The notes: generated from the letters alone by a model not told the origin. 64,000 nt of DNA from Roridomyces roridus (GCA_029378245.1 JARKIF010000091.1:1-64000); one strand, 5' to 3'. Numbered from the stretch's first letter, positions 43,890 through 56,733 are shown. A program made the numbers and translations.

Positions 43890-44330
43890 GTAGCTTGTCT
43901 CGGAATAACGTGCAACAAGTTGAAATTCACACGGAGGAGGTTCCTCCACCGCGGTCGACATTCCGACGTGACCGTGTTACCAAAGACGGTGTGCCCTTCA
44001 ACGACATCGACCTGTAATATGCACTCGAGCTTTTCCAAACACCTACTCCTCTGCCACCGAGTACGCGCACGATCAATGCGAAACCTCTCCCACCATTCGC
44101 CTGGGATCCCTAATCCAGATCGCCAGCGCGGGTTGGCTACTCTAGAGTCGGAGGAGCGGGAGGACGAGGGCGATGAGCGAGCGACGAGGCGGCCACGAAG
44201 CGATCCAATGCAAGCCCTGCGATGCCGCACGTCCTCGCCTGATGTCAAGTACATTACTTTCCGAGCAAGGCTGAGGCTGCGGAGAGTTGCTGGACTTTAA
44301 ATTCATTCTGTACTTGCTTTGTATTCAGCC
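43890..44330 (+). pseudogene. Dispersed 3' fragment of the coiled-coil family
   Basis: Matches the 3' end of the gene at 21980 nearly base by base: ACCGCGGTCGACAT (compare 22701), TTACCAAAGACGG (compare CTACCAAAGACAG), CTCCCACCATTCGCCTGGGA, GCGAGCGACGAGGCGGCCAC and the 3' flank ATTCATTCTGTACTTGCT. The acidic motif now reads DIDL followed by a stop. Only the last about 100 codons plus 3' UTR are present, 21 kb from the array, between two convergent B genes. Confidence 0.8.
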
Positions 44331-44581
44331 ATCTGTGAGAATGGTAACTTGTTGCACGTTACTCTAGATATCCAAGTGATGTCTAAAAGCTGGTAGTGTA
44401 GGTACATGTGGCTAGTAAGGTATAATAGTATGTGCGACAGGCTATAGTAGTGTAGGTAGAATACATGTGGACGCTAGAAATACAAAATGAATGCGGAGTA
44501 GTAATATACAAATGCGGCAAGGAAAAAGAGAAGAAGAAAATACAAGTCAACGGCCATTCGTTCCATTCCATCCCAGAACAT

Positions 44582-46050
44582 CTACGGGCGGGCATTCTCG
44601 CCGCTGCGGTCCACCCCCTTGCCCTTTCGCGAGGCAGGAAGGCGCGACACTTCGTTACGCGGCTGCAGAGGTGGGCGCTGCTCAGAGTGATCAGTGCGCT
44701 CCGTAAGCTGGACCGCTGCCAGCAACTCCGACGGCCGAGGGGTGTGCCCATATCCATCGCGTCCATCAACAGCCGCAAGGCGGAATGCAAGCTCCGTAGG
44801 ACCGTACCTGGGATTCTCAGCGGGTTTCTCACGTGCTGGGACCGGGCGTAGACGAGACCGGAGCAGTGTCAGCGCGTCCTGGCCATCCAATGAGGGGTCC
44901 GACGCTGTGGGCGGCGTAGGAACCATTTGGTTGCTTGTGCTGAGTGTGGAGGCAATGCTGGCCACGGTGGCAACACGCTCCTCGCCAGCCTCGACGCAGA
45001 TGCAGTGTTCCTCCTCCTCATCTTCCTCCCAAATCGTCGAAAGTTCGTGGCGCCTTGGGATAGTCGGTGCGCTTGACCCCTCGCCACGATCGTCCTCTTC
45101 CTCGTCGTCAGATGCAGTTCCGAAGTCGAGGAAATGCTGGAGTCGGTGAAATCCAGCTCCTCCTCGACGTCACGGATATCCCATCCAATCGCGCCCTGGT
45201 GCAGAAGATATACGGCCCGTGCCTGGTAGTCCTCCTCGAGGTTCTGCCAGACATTGAACAGCCGGACAAACGCGCCGGCTGCACGTGCCGCCGCGTGAGG
45301 ATCGTGCTGGCTGTGGACGGACTCTACGGGCCGCTGCAGGATCCCCTCGGCGTCGAGGAATCTAGCACGAACCCGAGAACGAGCGTGGACAAGTAGCCAG
45401 TGGACTATTCGCACCCGGTCCACGCGCGTGAGGGCAGCCCATCCGGCAAAAAGGTCCTGAAAGGCTGAGATGGCGGTGTCACGACGAAGAGCAGCCGCAA
45501 ACGCCTCTGCACGAGACGCTTCTGGCTGGCCGGTTGGCGGGGAGGAAGGAGGAAGGGGCAGAATCTGCACAGCCATATGGACGTGGCAGAGTCGAGGGAC
45601 GGGGGGTAGAGGTGCCTGGAGAGGAGCTGGAGGAGTCCGAGAGCCTGCGCGCCACCAATTATGAAGCTGCGGCCATCCATAGAGATAGGCGACCGCAAGC
45701 AGAAGGGATAAAGCGAGTAACACCAGGAGCGTTGAGATATCAACGCGAGTAAAGAAGTATCCCGAGCGGATGCGCGCTGGAGGCGGTGGGGTGGAGGAGC
45801 GTATGACGGAAAAAGAAATGGCGTCGAAGGAGACAGAAGAGAGTGTGTCAGCTGCACGCTCCATGAGACCGTGAAGGTACTCGCGGGCAATGAGCTCGTA
45901 TTCATCGACGCCCGGAGGTAAGGAAGGAACGACGTGCCGGGCAGCGTCGAGGGTGGAAATCAGACGGGATTGGAACTCGGGGTGCGAGGCGATGAAAACA
46001 CCAGGGAGGAGAAATAAAGCTACCCAGCAAAGAAGGGGAAGCGGGAGCAT
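44582..46050 (-). pseudogene. Module B copy 3, frameshifted
   Basis: ATG at 46050 gives the same plan as copy 2: signal peptide MLPLPLLCWVALFLLPGVFI, LDAARHVVPSLPP, YELIAREYLHGLMERAAD, membrane segment STLLVLLALSLLLAVAYLYG, and LFAGWAALTRVDRVRIVHWL ... LHQGAIGW. After SSISSTSEL (about 45115-45130) homology to copy 2 moves to another frame (SDDEEEDDRGEGSS ... APTIPRRHELSTIWEE ... RLAAVDGRDGYGHTPR) down to a stop at 44582. One small indel explains this. As it stands the first frame ends at 44869 with an unrelated tail (393 residues). Confidence 0.65.
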
Positions 46051-46312
46051 GGTGTCTGTGGATTGTGAGTGAAATGAGAGACAACTGGATTGAGCGAGCT
46101 GACCTTTGCGTAGGGGAGGAGAAGATGATGGTGGTGAGAGCCAAGAAGGTCACCAGCGCGTGATGGTTCGACAGTGCGGCCATATCCCTTCTAGTAGATG
46201 CGATTCATTCCCTGTACACTACGGACGCGTCTTACATGCAGCGAGGGAGCCCTATGAATATTCGACGAGGGTGGCTGACACTGCATTTACATCTTGATTC
46301 AGTACCACCACC
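46051..46312. promoter_or_regulatory. Bidirectional promoter of the A/B pair (copy 3)
   Basis: 262 bp between divergent starts, conserved with copies 2 and 4. The homology with copy 4 starts abruptly at 46118, which marks where copy 4 is broken. Confidence 0.5.
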
Positions 46313-48243
46313 ATGCCCTACTCGATTTCTGCCCTCTTCGCCCTCCCTCGCAGCTTCGCAGGCCTGTTCTTCGCCAGAAAGGCTTTCCACCTCTCCTCGC
46401 CGTCGCCGCCTGTTGTCAAGTACACGCCGACTCGCACCACTCCCATCTTCCTTGAGCCCACACGATGCCTTCCAAGCCCGACTTCCAGCGAGCAGTTCCA
46501 GCTCCCCTACGTCGTTATGTTTGGATTCGCCCTCGTCATCTTCGCCAGTGTCGTCTTCACCATCTGGTCGATCTTCAAAGACGCTCGCTGCTCACCAACA
46601 CCACCACCAGAGCCCGACACAGAGCCCGACATATCACCACGGGATTACACACGGATAATGACGTTCCTGGTCGCGTTCTTCATGACCCTTTGCGCCTATG
46701 TGTCCGCGTCGTCGACTCCCAAGACGCCCGACAGCTTGTTTTTCGGAATGACCATCCAGGGTCTCGTACAAACGGTGGAGGACCAAATCCAATACGGCCT
46801 CGGTGTTATCCAGCATCTCCACGAACACAGCCTACAGTAACTCAAGGTTCTACTGCTCGCGATCGTCGGCCATTCCGTCGGGCTCCTCATCGTCTTCGCC
46901 CAGCCACGTGCTCTTTCCTTCGCACACCGTATTCTTGCCAAGATCTGTCACTCGTGGCAGCGATTAAGCCCAACCTTCGTGCCGCTCTTCCTCTTCCTCT
47001 TCCATCCTCAGCTCAATTGGGCCCTCTGGATGCATCATTATTTCGCTTGCCGTGATGGCTATATCCCAGGCATGCAGCAAATCCGTCGGAGCCTCGTCTT
47101 GTCTCTTCCTTGGATGCCCTTGAACGCTATATTGGTGAGTAACTGTGATTTTCGAAGTTGACTAGTATTAACATGCATACCAGATGGTCGTTGGCCCTGT
47201 TGTAATCTATTCCACCGCAGTCGGCCTTTCGAGTGGGCTCCTCATCCTCCGCTCTCTTCCATCTGCAACCCGAGCGACCATCCGAGAGTTGTACCACGAA
47301 GACGCTCACTCCCTTATATTCTTCGCCGTTTCCTCGGTTGTCGCCGTCCATTACTCTGCCTCCGTGCTCTACTTCACAGTGAAAGAAGTATGGCCGATGG
47401 GTCTTGACGTGCAAACATGGATTGAGATTCGACTCGACAACGTGTTATCTTCGTCAGAGGCGCGGGCAGAAGTTTGGGAGTTTTATGCACCATCGAGGGA
47501 GCGCCACAGGAGCTGGAGGATTACCCAGAGCAGCGAGGTTTTCAAGATTATGCGGCTTTTGTGGACGACAGCTGGGTCGAGTTGGCAGGCGCTGCCTTGC
47601 GCACAGAAATTGGTGAGCATCGCTTTTTGTTCCTGTTACTTGTGCTCATTTAGTTCTAGCTCGTTGTTGCACCGGCTGCCGTCTTCTGCGTCTACTTCTA
47701 CATTGTGAGGTCCTTCTTTCGTTTGCTGTTCTTTGACTCATGTCGCTCAGATGCCCCTGCTCGATCGCATTGAACTTCTAATCCGAATAGAGTATTGGAA
47801 GTATCGACGTCGGCGGTATGTCAGCCAGTCATTCCCCGTTGTTCCTTCCTCACATTTCTTCAGGGCAGTCCGGCAATTTCACCTGAAGAACTACTCGGTT
47901 GAGAATCGGCTTGCGGCAAACAACTAGACGACCAGAAGAAGTGCCTAACGCAACGCCGAGTTCAAACATCGCGTGAGAGGATACCATACGGAGGGTCACG
48001 AGTGAAGCTACCGGTGCGGCCATGAAGACTGTCGGGGACGCCCAACTTTTTTCGCCACCAGCAAGCTTCCTACCTTCAAGATTCTAAAACGGTGTTTCGT
48101 TCTTCGTCGTGTGAGTGACCTGTTGCCTAGCGAAATGTCTTTTCATCTCACAACTTTGCAGTGCGAGCAGTGCTTGGGTCATCTAGTTATTGTCGCATTC
48201 CGACCGCCGAGTTTCAGGTTATACCCGCAGCTACATAGCTTGC
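46118..48243 (+). repeat. Left arm of a long inverted repeat (copy 3)
   Basis: Nearly identical to the reverse complement of 59576-61712, covering the A/B promoter, the whole A gene and its 3' flank. Only scattered substitutions and a repeat-number difference are visible. The arms enclose about 11.3 kb. Confidence 0.85.
46313..47927 (+). pseudogene. Module A copy 3, premature TAA
   Basis: Same five-exon plan as copy 2. In exon 1, HLHEHSLQ is followed by TAA (46838-46840) where copy 2 has a Tyr codon (HGLHYLK); the frame then stays open to the exon end and all later exons are intact (MVVGPVVIYS ... VENRLAANN). As it stands the product is 175 residues with two membrane segments. Copy 4 carries the same stop. 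Confidence 0.7.
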
Positions 48244-48447
48244 CCCCATTTCTTTTTCTTTACATCTCTCGTCTGTATCTGGAATCCAATATTATTCATC
48301 TTCTGCTTCGATGGCTTGGGAGTGCTAGTGAATTTTCGTTTGCACATTCGGCTGTTTGACGGGGTCACGAGGCCCGTCGTCTTCGATCAGCTGACTCGAA
48401 GCTTCTTGACCACAACCACCACGTCTGGACGAAAATCCGGCTTCCAG
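47928..48447 (+). repeat. Conserved 3' flank of module A (copy 3) and GH92 upstream region
   Basis: 47928-48374 corresponds to the 3' flanks of the other A copies, ending GACGGGGTCACGAGGC as in copy 2. The remaining about 75 bp lead into the mannosidase gene, so the duplication boundary lies inside its promoter. Confidence 0.6.
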
Positions 48448-51400
48448 ATGTTCTCCGCGCTATCGACCTGCGGATCGATACTGCTGGTCGTTGCCCATCT
48501 AACCTTAGTTTGCCCTCAACTCACCTTGGCAGCCAAATGCCCTGCGTCATTCTCGTTACCTCCCAGCGATGCAGTGGACCACGTTAATCCGTTAGCTAGC
48601 TCCTTGAGCTTGTGATTGGTACTCAAGCGACTTTTACAGGCTCATAGGGAATGGTGGCGACACACCGAATGGTTCTGGAGGGATGGTCAGAGTAATTTCT
48701 ACGCGCCAATATTTTTACTAACAGTCTCACTAGATTCCCAGCACCGCTCCGCCCTTCGCAATGACGCGCTGGGTTACCCAAACACACGAAAACTATGTCT
48801 CTGTGACGCCGTACAACCACACCGCGACTACGATTCATGGTTTCCAAGGGACTCACCAGCCGGCAATCTGGATGGGTGAAAGTGGCCAGGTCGTCGTCGT
48901 CCCAGGCATTGGCAAAGAAGTCAAGAGCCAGTTTTCCGACCGTGGTCTTGGATTCAGCAATGCGACAGAGGTGATCACACCGAGTTATTATCGTGTGGAG
49001 CTTGACGCAGGCAACGGACACGTCATCCTGGCTGAACAAAGCGCAAGTAAGTCAATTGGAAGAGTCTCTGTGTCAAGTTTTGGGCTTAGAGTTTCACTCG
49101 TAGCATCCCGTGTTGGGCATTTGCGGTTCACATTTCCCAAAGGAAAGAACGGATATGTTCTTCTCGAGGCGACACGGCCAACTGTGATTACTTCCACTCC
49201 GACCAATATCACTTACCCCGACGGGACTATTGCAGTCGATATTGAGCGGCGGGAGATCACAGGCTCGAACAGCGAGCGCCAGGATTGGATCATCACACCC
49301 ACTTCCACCGCCGACAGCGCGAGCCACTTTCGCGGGTACTTCTGCGCTCGCTTCGACAGACCGTTGGCCAGTTGGGGCGTTGTGCAGAACGGGACTGTTA
49401 AATCTGGTGCGACGGAGGGAGAGGGAAGCCTGCTTTCCGCATATGTACGATTTGCCGACGATACGAGTCTGGTGAACGTACGCGTCGGGGTGTCTTTCAT
49501 CTCCGTTGATCAGGCGCGGCGCAATCTCGACGCGGAGATTGCGGATGGTGTGTCGCTTGAAGAAACTGCACGCAATACTCGGACTGCGTGGGCGGAGAAG
49601 TTGGATCGTATTTCCTTGGAGGGTGCGAGCGAGGCGGACAAGGAGATGTTTTACACAGCGTTCTTTCATACTCTGCAGGTAAGGCTCTTCGTTCTTTCAG
49701 AATATATTTTGATGGGCTTCAAGTATCCGTATGAGCAAGACGAGGGCGGGGAGTATTACTCTGCCTATGACAATCAAGTCCACAAGGGTATTTCCTACAC
49801 GGGGTATTCAATTTGGGTGGGTATCTCTACTTTTTCAATGATGAATACTTTCAACTGGGAACGTCAGGACACATTCCGCGCAGAGTGGGCGTGGCTTATT
49901 CTCTTCGCACCTGAGCGTGTCCCCGATATGATCACCAGTATGCTTCAAGATTACAAAGAGGTGCACCATCTCATTACACTTTACTGGTACTAATACCGTC
50001 TTACAGGGCGGCTGGCTTCCCATGTGGAAGAATGTCGCGGAAACAAACATCATGGTCCAATTTTTTCAAGTCTTCGACTTTCGTCATTCATAAGATTGTT
50101 AGGTTGGCACACACGCGGACTCACTTGTTGCCGAGGCAGTCGTCAAAGGCGTGGAGGGCTTTGATTTGAGTCTTGCATGGGAGGCGGTTTACAAAGACGC
50201 GACTACGCCGCCTGAGAATGACGGGAATACAACGTGAGCTATATTGCTTTGCAGTCAACCTTCAACTCAAGTCCACCCAGATACTCTGATCGCGAGGAGG
50301 CAAGTCGTTCCACTGCAAGATATTCTAAGCTTCCAAACACAATGTTGACAGAATGTGGACTATGAAGTCCGTGCGGGATTGTCCTCGGTATATGCGGAGA
50401 AGGGTTGGGTAGCCGACGACGTGCATTCCGAATCGGCATCGCGAACTCTCGACTATGCCTGTGAGTTCCTTCGTGATCTTGTGGATTAGCTGCTAATATA
50501 TGATCAGACGACGACTACGCCGTATACCGTCTGGCAGAGGCACTCGGGAAATCGCCCGATATTGTCACTGCTCTTCGTGACCGGGCGATGTCAGCGCCGT
50601 TCACTTTATACAACAATGCAACTGGTTTCATGGAAGCGAGGAACGGCGATGGGTCGTGGGCCGGCCCTGACGCTGGTTGGACAGAGGGCGACAAGTGGGC
50701 GTACTCATTCGACGTCGTGCATGATATCCCGACGCTGATCGAGTACCGTGGTGGAAACGAGAGTTTTGTGCAGAGCTTGGACGCACATTTCGATGGCGGG
50801 CATAATGACCACAGCAACGAGGTGAGTGAATACATTGTTTTTTCTATGCTCGGACGAAGCTGAATGTGCGTGCAGCCAAGTCATCATATTCCCTATCTGT
50901 ATTCTCTCGCTGGTGCTGCGAGTCGGACACAGGAACGCGTTCGCGAGATTGCGCAAGCCAACTATAACAATACCCCTACGGGACTGTCTGGAGTCAGTCA
51001 ACTGGTTTGAAGACTGGGAATTCAATCTGACTTCCTGCAGAACGAGGATTGCGGGCAAATGAGCGCATGGTATCTGTTCTCTGCACTAGGCTTCTATCCC
51101 GTCAATCCGGCTTCGGGCGAATATGTCGTTGGCTCGTAAGTTCCACTCTGCTCACTAACGAAAGTTTCTGATCGTTATTTTCAGCCCGTTCTTTGACAAA
51201 GTTACGGTCAAGCTACCAGGGCAAGATACGCCTTTGACCATAACTGCCGAGGGCGCCGCGTCGGCCAAATACATCCAGTCCTTGACTGTTGACGGCGAAG
51301 CGGTAGGTGCACCTATCATACGCCACGAACAGATCGCAGCCGGCGCGGATATTGTTTTCAAGATGTGGGAAACTCCACAAGCATGGGGCGGGGTTGAGGA

Positions 51401-51491
51401 CGGGGATTCGGTCTGTATTCTGCCGCGGTTGATGTCTGTGCTGGAGTGGGAAAGAGAGGCGGGAGAGTGCGTACAAGTTCAAATTATCTGA
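48448..51491 (+). CDS. Secreted GH92 alpha-1,2-mannosidase
   Basis: Multi-exon gene. Signal peptide MFSALSTCGSILLVVAHLTL; exon 1 (to 48590) is spliced to 48640 giving DHVNPLIGNGGDTPNGSGGM, and the next intron joins IPSTAPPFAMTRWV. N-terminal beta domain with IHGFQGTHQPAIWMG; then the catalytic (alpha/alpha)6 part with FYTAFFHTLQ, FRAEWAWLILFAPERV, GWLPMWKNVAETNIM and DAGWTEGDKWAYSFDV. The signature motifs NEPSHHIPYLYSLAG and NEDCGQMSAWYLFSALGFYP contain the Ca2+-binding and acid/base residues of the family. GH92 enzymes are Ca2+-dependent exo-mannosidases that trim N-glycan or yeast mannan. About 10 introns; no disruption seen. Confidence 0.88.
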
Positions 51492-52000
51492 TGAGTGTTC
51501 TGTATCTGTCCAAATTTAACATGTGCCTCTGCAATCCAAGTTGCTACATGCAACGGGCATTCACGGTATCAACCTTGAAATCTTTCGGACCCAGGTGTGT
51601 GTTGAAGACTTGAAGTTGAAGATTTGGAGTTGAACGCGTCCAATAGCCGGGACGAGGATGATATTCCGAGTCGAAGCTCGAGAGTATCGTTTGAGATGTC
51701 TCGGAGTCGAGCCTCGAGGACGACATGGATCCGGAAGAACAGTGAGCGAAAGTAGACGTCGCCGTCGAAGGAGACGTTGATCAGTATTTGGCTCGCAATA
51801 TCTGTGATTTTCTTGAACAGGGCGCCCATCTGTGTTTTCTTTCGTGATTCACTGTGCATAAGCCGGTCGAAGTTCGCTATCCTGATAAGTTTGTCAAGAA
51901 ATAATGTTGAGTGATTTACTGTACATGCCGCGGCGCGAATAGTCAAGAAAGTCACATATATACTTGGCTACAATTCAGCAACTCCCTCTAAGCTGACTCC
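51492..52000. other. Intergenic between convergent GH92 and MYND genes
   Basis: A reverse-strand open frame (51569-51955) contains an amphipathic stretch (LDKLIRIANFDRLMHS) but has no domain or paralog in the window. I do not call it a gene. Confidence 0.35.
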
Positions 52001-54247
52001 TCATTTTGCATTCTCGTTAATCCTGCCAGCTTTGCACTCCTCGCGATGCGATTTCCAATGCATCTTCTGACAGACATTGTTACAATACCTGGTGATTTGA
52101 ACCGTCAGCATGTTCGAAAGGAAATCAATAGACATCCACTCACCATGTCTTTTGACATCCCGCACAATTCTTGAGGGTCACACTACCGCAATTACAGAAG
52201 GAGCAGGTATGCAACTGCGCTAGCCCGTATCGTTGGGCACCTGGGGTTGCTCCTTGTAATTCGCATTCGCGCGAAAAACACGGAGTGGTGTTGAGCTTTT
52301 CGAACCACACAGAAATATCCACGTCCGAATGATCCGAATCAGATGCCGGTGCTTTGTAGCCTCGTTTGGGTTGGCGAGAGATGACTGAGCTCCACGTATC
52401 CCAGGCGCTCGGCATGCCATCGAGTATCTTGTCCAGCGCGTCACAATCTTTCAAGAGGGTGAAGCCCCATCCGTTACATCGGGCAATGTCGCAGATTCGG
52501 GTGAAGGATTTTCGGATCGTCTGCGGAAAATATCAGCTCATAATTACGCTAGTGAAGAGCAGACCCACATACCTGAAATTTCTCGTCCTTCCAGATGTGC
52601 CCGTTCCGAAGCAAGTCAATGAGAGTCCCGACGGCGGTCATCGATGGCATTAGGGTGTGATCCAACGGTGCGACTCGCATGAAGGTATTTGCGTTATCCA
52701 ATGCCTTCCCCAGCAACACGTTGACCTCCTTCATGCGTAAGTCCAAAGGGAGTCCCTGCGCCATTCGAGACACAACAAGAAGAGAATGAGAGACGCTGAG
52801 GTAGAGCAGCTGTTGCTGCATGTTGTCTGTCATGCCATCGCGGCACTGCAATCCTTTATCGGCGTGGAGAACCCGTGTAATGCTTTCGTCCCTGCCGCAT
52901 ACGAAATTGGCGAGGGTATAATGGAAAAAAGGGAAACATGGGTGCCGCTTGAGGGCCTCTTCGGCGTAGTGGGAGGCAGGGCACAGCTGCCCTTTAGACA
53001 CGAGGACAGTGTGAATGTGCAGAACATCGGCCGTAATATCCAACTTGTTCGTGTCGTCCGCAGCGTTCCGAACGGCATCCTCGCACACCCGGAGCATCTC
53101 GAGCACTTCCTCAGCTCCCTCATTATCAGGTTGAGTAAACGCTCGGATAGCTGTTTCGCTACGCAAAATCAGAGCTGCGACTTGCTGTCCCAGCTGCAAG
53201 TGCGAGCAGTCCGAGTTTGTCTTGTACTCATTTGCGAGAGCTTTCAGCATGTCTCCGTCTTGCAGGAGCTGGGAAACAAAAGGCTCTGTGTCACGATAGT
53301 ACGTCTGTAGCGACTCGAAGACATCCCGGGAGGTAGGTTCCGGTTTATGCTCTCTCTGGCGGGAGTCGGCTAATTGAGCACACACATCGATCAGAGCGCG
53401 CTGCGAGCAGATTCGAGTGCAGATATCAGGCGACCGAGCGCAGGCGACGAGAAAGTTGATGGAATCTGGGTTGGCAAGGAAGGGAACAGGGTATTGGTAT
53501 GCAGTTTCATGACAAAATGTGACCAGGTGGTGGAAGCTGAGTGAGGTGGAAGCCGGGAGGAGGACAACATTCAGCATGAATCGTAGGACACGCGGTAATG
53601 CGGCCACGACTTCGGGATCTGGTATGGCAGCGTCGATCGCGCATGTAATGGCATGCGACAGTACGCAGACGGTCGTTTCTACAAAATCGAGAATGGCGGA
53701 GGTGAAGCGTGCAATGACTTGTAGAACTTCCGAGTCACGCTGGTGAGAAAATCTGCTGAGGATCAAGACAGCAGTTTCTCGTGCCCACGGTGAGGTCAAC
53801 AGAGCCACAGCTCTCTCCAGAAACCCTAGTAAGTGCGTTAGTACTGCTGAAGCGATAGGGCAGACAAGGATCCGCACGAGTTTCAGAAACAATGCGCTTT
53901 CGCAGGATGTTATCATCTCCCATCCGACTGTAGAGAACAAGGATGGCCGAGGCGAGACGATCGGAGGCTACTACTTGGCTCCCTGAGTATTCCCGAGTCT
54001 GAGCGTAGACATTGTCGAGTGCAACGGAGACGGTCTCAAACGATTCGTGACATTTCTTGAGCCCCCGGGTCGTATTACAATCTGAATGGGACCTGTAAAT
54101 GGCGGGATTTGAGTAAAGAATGGCCGTACCTGGAATCCGTAGTTTGCGAGAGATCTCGTTTGCAAGAAGGTTCGCATCGGACGCAAGTCCTGCGGTGACC
54201 AGTAGCTGGAGGAGAGTCTTGTCCCTTGCAGGTCTGCGTGAATGCAT
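52001..54247 (-). CDS. MYND zinc-finger protein, paralog 2
   Basis: Starts MHSRRPARDKTLLQLLVTAG; LRIPG is spliced to DCNTTRGLKKCHESFETV, then GFLERAVALL opens the long helical exon. The C-terminal finger is CSFC, CAGC, then after an intron WYCNNVCQKMHWKSHREEC and the tail KAGRINENAK. Intron positions match paralog 1 at 26819 and alignment runs end to end (DICTRI[CT][SA]QR[AS]LI, HADKGLQC/FAEKGLQC), so the two are dispersed duplicates. No catalytic domain; probable adaptor or regulator. Confidence 0.8.
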
Positions 54248-54991
54248 GGGTGTGATCAGAAAGAAGGGAAAAAACGAGGCCGGATCAGCAGCAGTGTCCC
54301 CGAGATTGCCCCGAGACGCGTTGGTGCGGACATTACCTAAAGTGACGTATAGAGTCGAACGGGCATGGGTTGAGAAACAGAGCGGAAGCAGGCTGCTGAA
54401 TTATGACTTGATTATGGCCATGGTCGTGGTGCGGAGGCAAGCGGGGTTTGTTTGTCGGCCAAATCGCCGGGCGCATCAAATCGATCAAACTTGATCAAAT
54501 TGTATTTTCTCTTCAACCAAGGCAACTCATGCAGCGCCGCAATTTTCTGTGAGCATCTTCTATTGAAATTAGTAGACTTTGGCGATAAATTAAATATTGC
54601 ATGACTGTCTCGTCGAAATTCGAGGCCGAGGCTGAACCAGTTCTGAATGATTCCATTGGCAAAGACTGAATTTGAACCTGAAGCGTTGTTGGGCAGTCCC
54701 GAAAATCAACAGACTGTGTTAAAAGCAAGTGGATGGCAGGGTTGGGGCAGGGGACCGACTTCAGCGGCCTGGCAAACAGGTGGGAGATATCAGGGCGCCG
54801 TTGGATTCCGCGAGGAACGATCGTTCCCAAGGGCTCATTTCAACTTGATTGATGTTGTGCGCTTTGAGCATCAGCATTGGAATGGTTCGGATCCCCCAGC
54901 TCTCATTGCCAAGCGATCAACCATTCTCAAACGTATGTACGATACACGTTGCGCAAGAAAACAAGACCGCAAACTATTGTACCTCCACATG
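54248..54991. other. Intergenic, nothing recognised
   Basis: Upstream of MYND paralog 2 and downstream of the next MYND gene. Open frames on both strands are short and lack domains. Confidence 0.4.
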
Positions 54992-56733
54992 CTACGCGCC
55001 GTAAATCGAAGAGCGGTCGGTGACGGGAATGACCCCAAAGTCCACCCATCTGACTGGAATTGTTTTCCACTGTTCCGCCGAGACCCCTGCGTCCATAATG
55101 AGAGGTCTTGAGCAAATCACTTGAGATAATTATCTATCGACAGAAAGAAAAAGAGCACGCACGGACGCTGCGCGGAATCTGAGAGCATTTGGTGGTCCAT
55201 CTCGTTCACTACGCGCGCAATCTCCGGAAACTCGAACTCAGTCGACATCTGCTCCATCATGCCAGCTGGGCCGACACCAATACTTTGCGGCCGTGGGTCG
55301 TGGGAGCACACGAAGCGGAGGAATTGAGCGAGCATCGCTACAGCACGGCGGTCGCCCGTTGTCAGCGCCTTGTCTCTACACGCCCGAAAGGCAGCACGGA
55401 TGGGCGGATGTTGAAAGGACAAGTATGCGCGATCGCGAATGGAAAAGAGGATGTAGTCGTAGTCGGGCGACAGGTGGTTGAGTTGTGCAACTTGGAAAAC
55501 GAGTGCCCCCGAGCGCTTGAAGCCCGAGAGTGGAGGACCGATTCGAAGAGATGGTTGCTCGGGAATCGAAGGTGTCAGATCCTCGAGCTGGAGGAATTTA
55601 CCACACTCTTTCTTATGTCCAGCTTTCCAATCCACTTTTTGACATTCACTAAGGTGCGGTAAGCAATCAGTGGAAGGGGAAAACGGACACTAGTACGCAC
55701 GGTGAGCAGTACAAAACCTCCCTCTGCATTGTATCCCAGCATCGTTTGCAGCGCGGGAACTTTTTCGTTGTATCGTTCAATTTGCCACACGTCTGGCAGT
55801 CTTGCTTCCCACTCTCGTGTACCTTCATCGTTTGAGCGTGGGCTCTCTTGTCCATCTGACGCGCAACCTTTCCGAATGACTTGACCACTTCCGAGTTTTC
55901 CCCGTAAAGCATGTTCAGTGCTTGACTGGGCTCGTCGCGTGGTTTCTGAGGTTTGGAACCAGTTTTCATTTGAGCGAGCTCGGGGAGTGGCAAGTCGAGG
56001 AACGAGCAAAGCGCAAAGTGTAAAACAAATCCTGCTGAGTTTTCAGACGAGCCAAGGGTACAGCTGGGACTGAATGCTCACCAATCAAAAGGTTCCGTTG
56101 ACAGAGAAGTAGTGCCAGGGAGAGCCTTTCGCAGACTGTAGTCTTGGGTGATTGCTGCTCAACGGTGATTGCATCCCACACCGGGTGAGAAATATAGTTT
56201 GGAGTGTCGGCGAGGCGAAAGGTCGGATTCTGTACCATCATCTCTTCGAAAAGATCGGGGAATAGGGAGCCATTTTGTCGGTGCGATTCGACGCTCATCT
56301 CTTTTTCGGTATGCAATCGGGCAGCGCTCATCTCAGGTATAGAGGTGCAAGCATAGACCAGACCGGCGAGGATGATCTCGCCACGCCTTGCGGGAGAGGC
56401 TGACATCCATCTCCGCCGCAGCTCATTCCCGACGCAGAACGGCGCAGCCTGTAAAGTCATCTGCGCCTGCATGTGGCACAAGGTCTTTTGCAGCGAACGG
56501 ACGCCCCGAATGACGTGGTCCTGCCTTTTAGGATCCTGTAAACGAGTGGACTCTTTGTAGACGAGCCATCTTTCAGTGCGGAGCGACTCGGGGAGCCTAC
56601 GATTGGCGACTGCAGCGGCTTCGAAAGCCTGCTCCCACTTTTTCTCCCACGCGAGCGGATCGGAGGAGGCTAGCTGGATGTCGGGCGGGACCCCCGGGAT
56701 GTCCAAGGTTATGCTGGCCGGCGACGATGGCAT
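54992..56733 (-). CDS. MYND zinc-finger protein, different subfamily
   Basis: ATG at 56733; N-terminal residues SITLDIPGVPPDIQLASSDP, then a helical region (SLQKTLCHMQAQMTLQAAPF, ELRRRWMSASPARRGEIILA). A GTGAGC...CAG intron follows NLLI. The MYND finger is CQTCGKLNDTTKKFPRCKRC, then LYCSP, spliced to CQKVDWKAGHKKECGK. A C-terminal region follows (FQVAQLNHLSPDYDYILFSI). The last exon boundary is uncertain: the two plausible junctions end at 54992 or 54927. Not closely related to the two long MYND paralogs. Confidence 0.65.

Noticed and set aside
48591..48685. Apparent stop codons early in the GH92 gene
   Set aside because: A GTTAGC...TTTTACAG intron (48591-48639) and a second one from 48686 restore DHVNPLIGNGG and GGMIPSTAPPF in frame.
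54647..55111. 154-codon plus-strand frame
   Set aside because: No domain, no paralog; overlaps the 3' end of the reverse-strand MYND gene.
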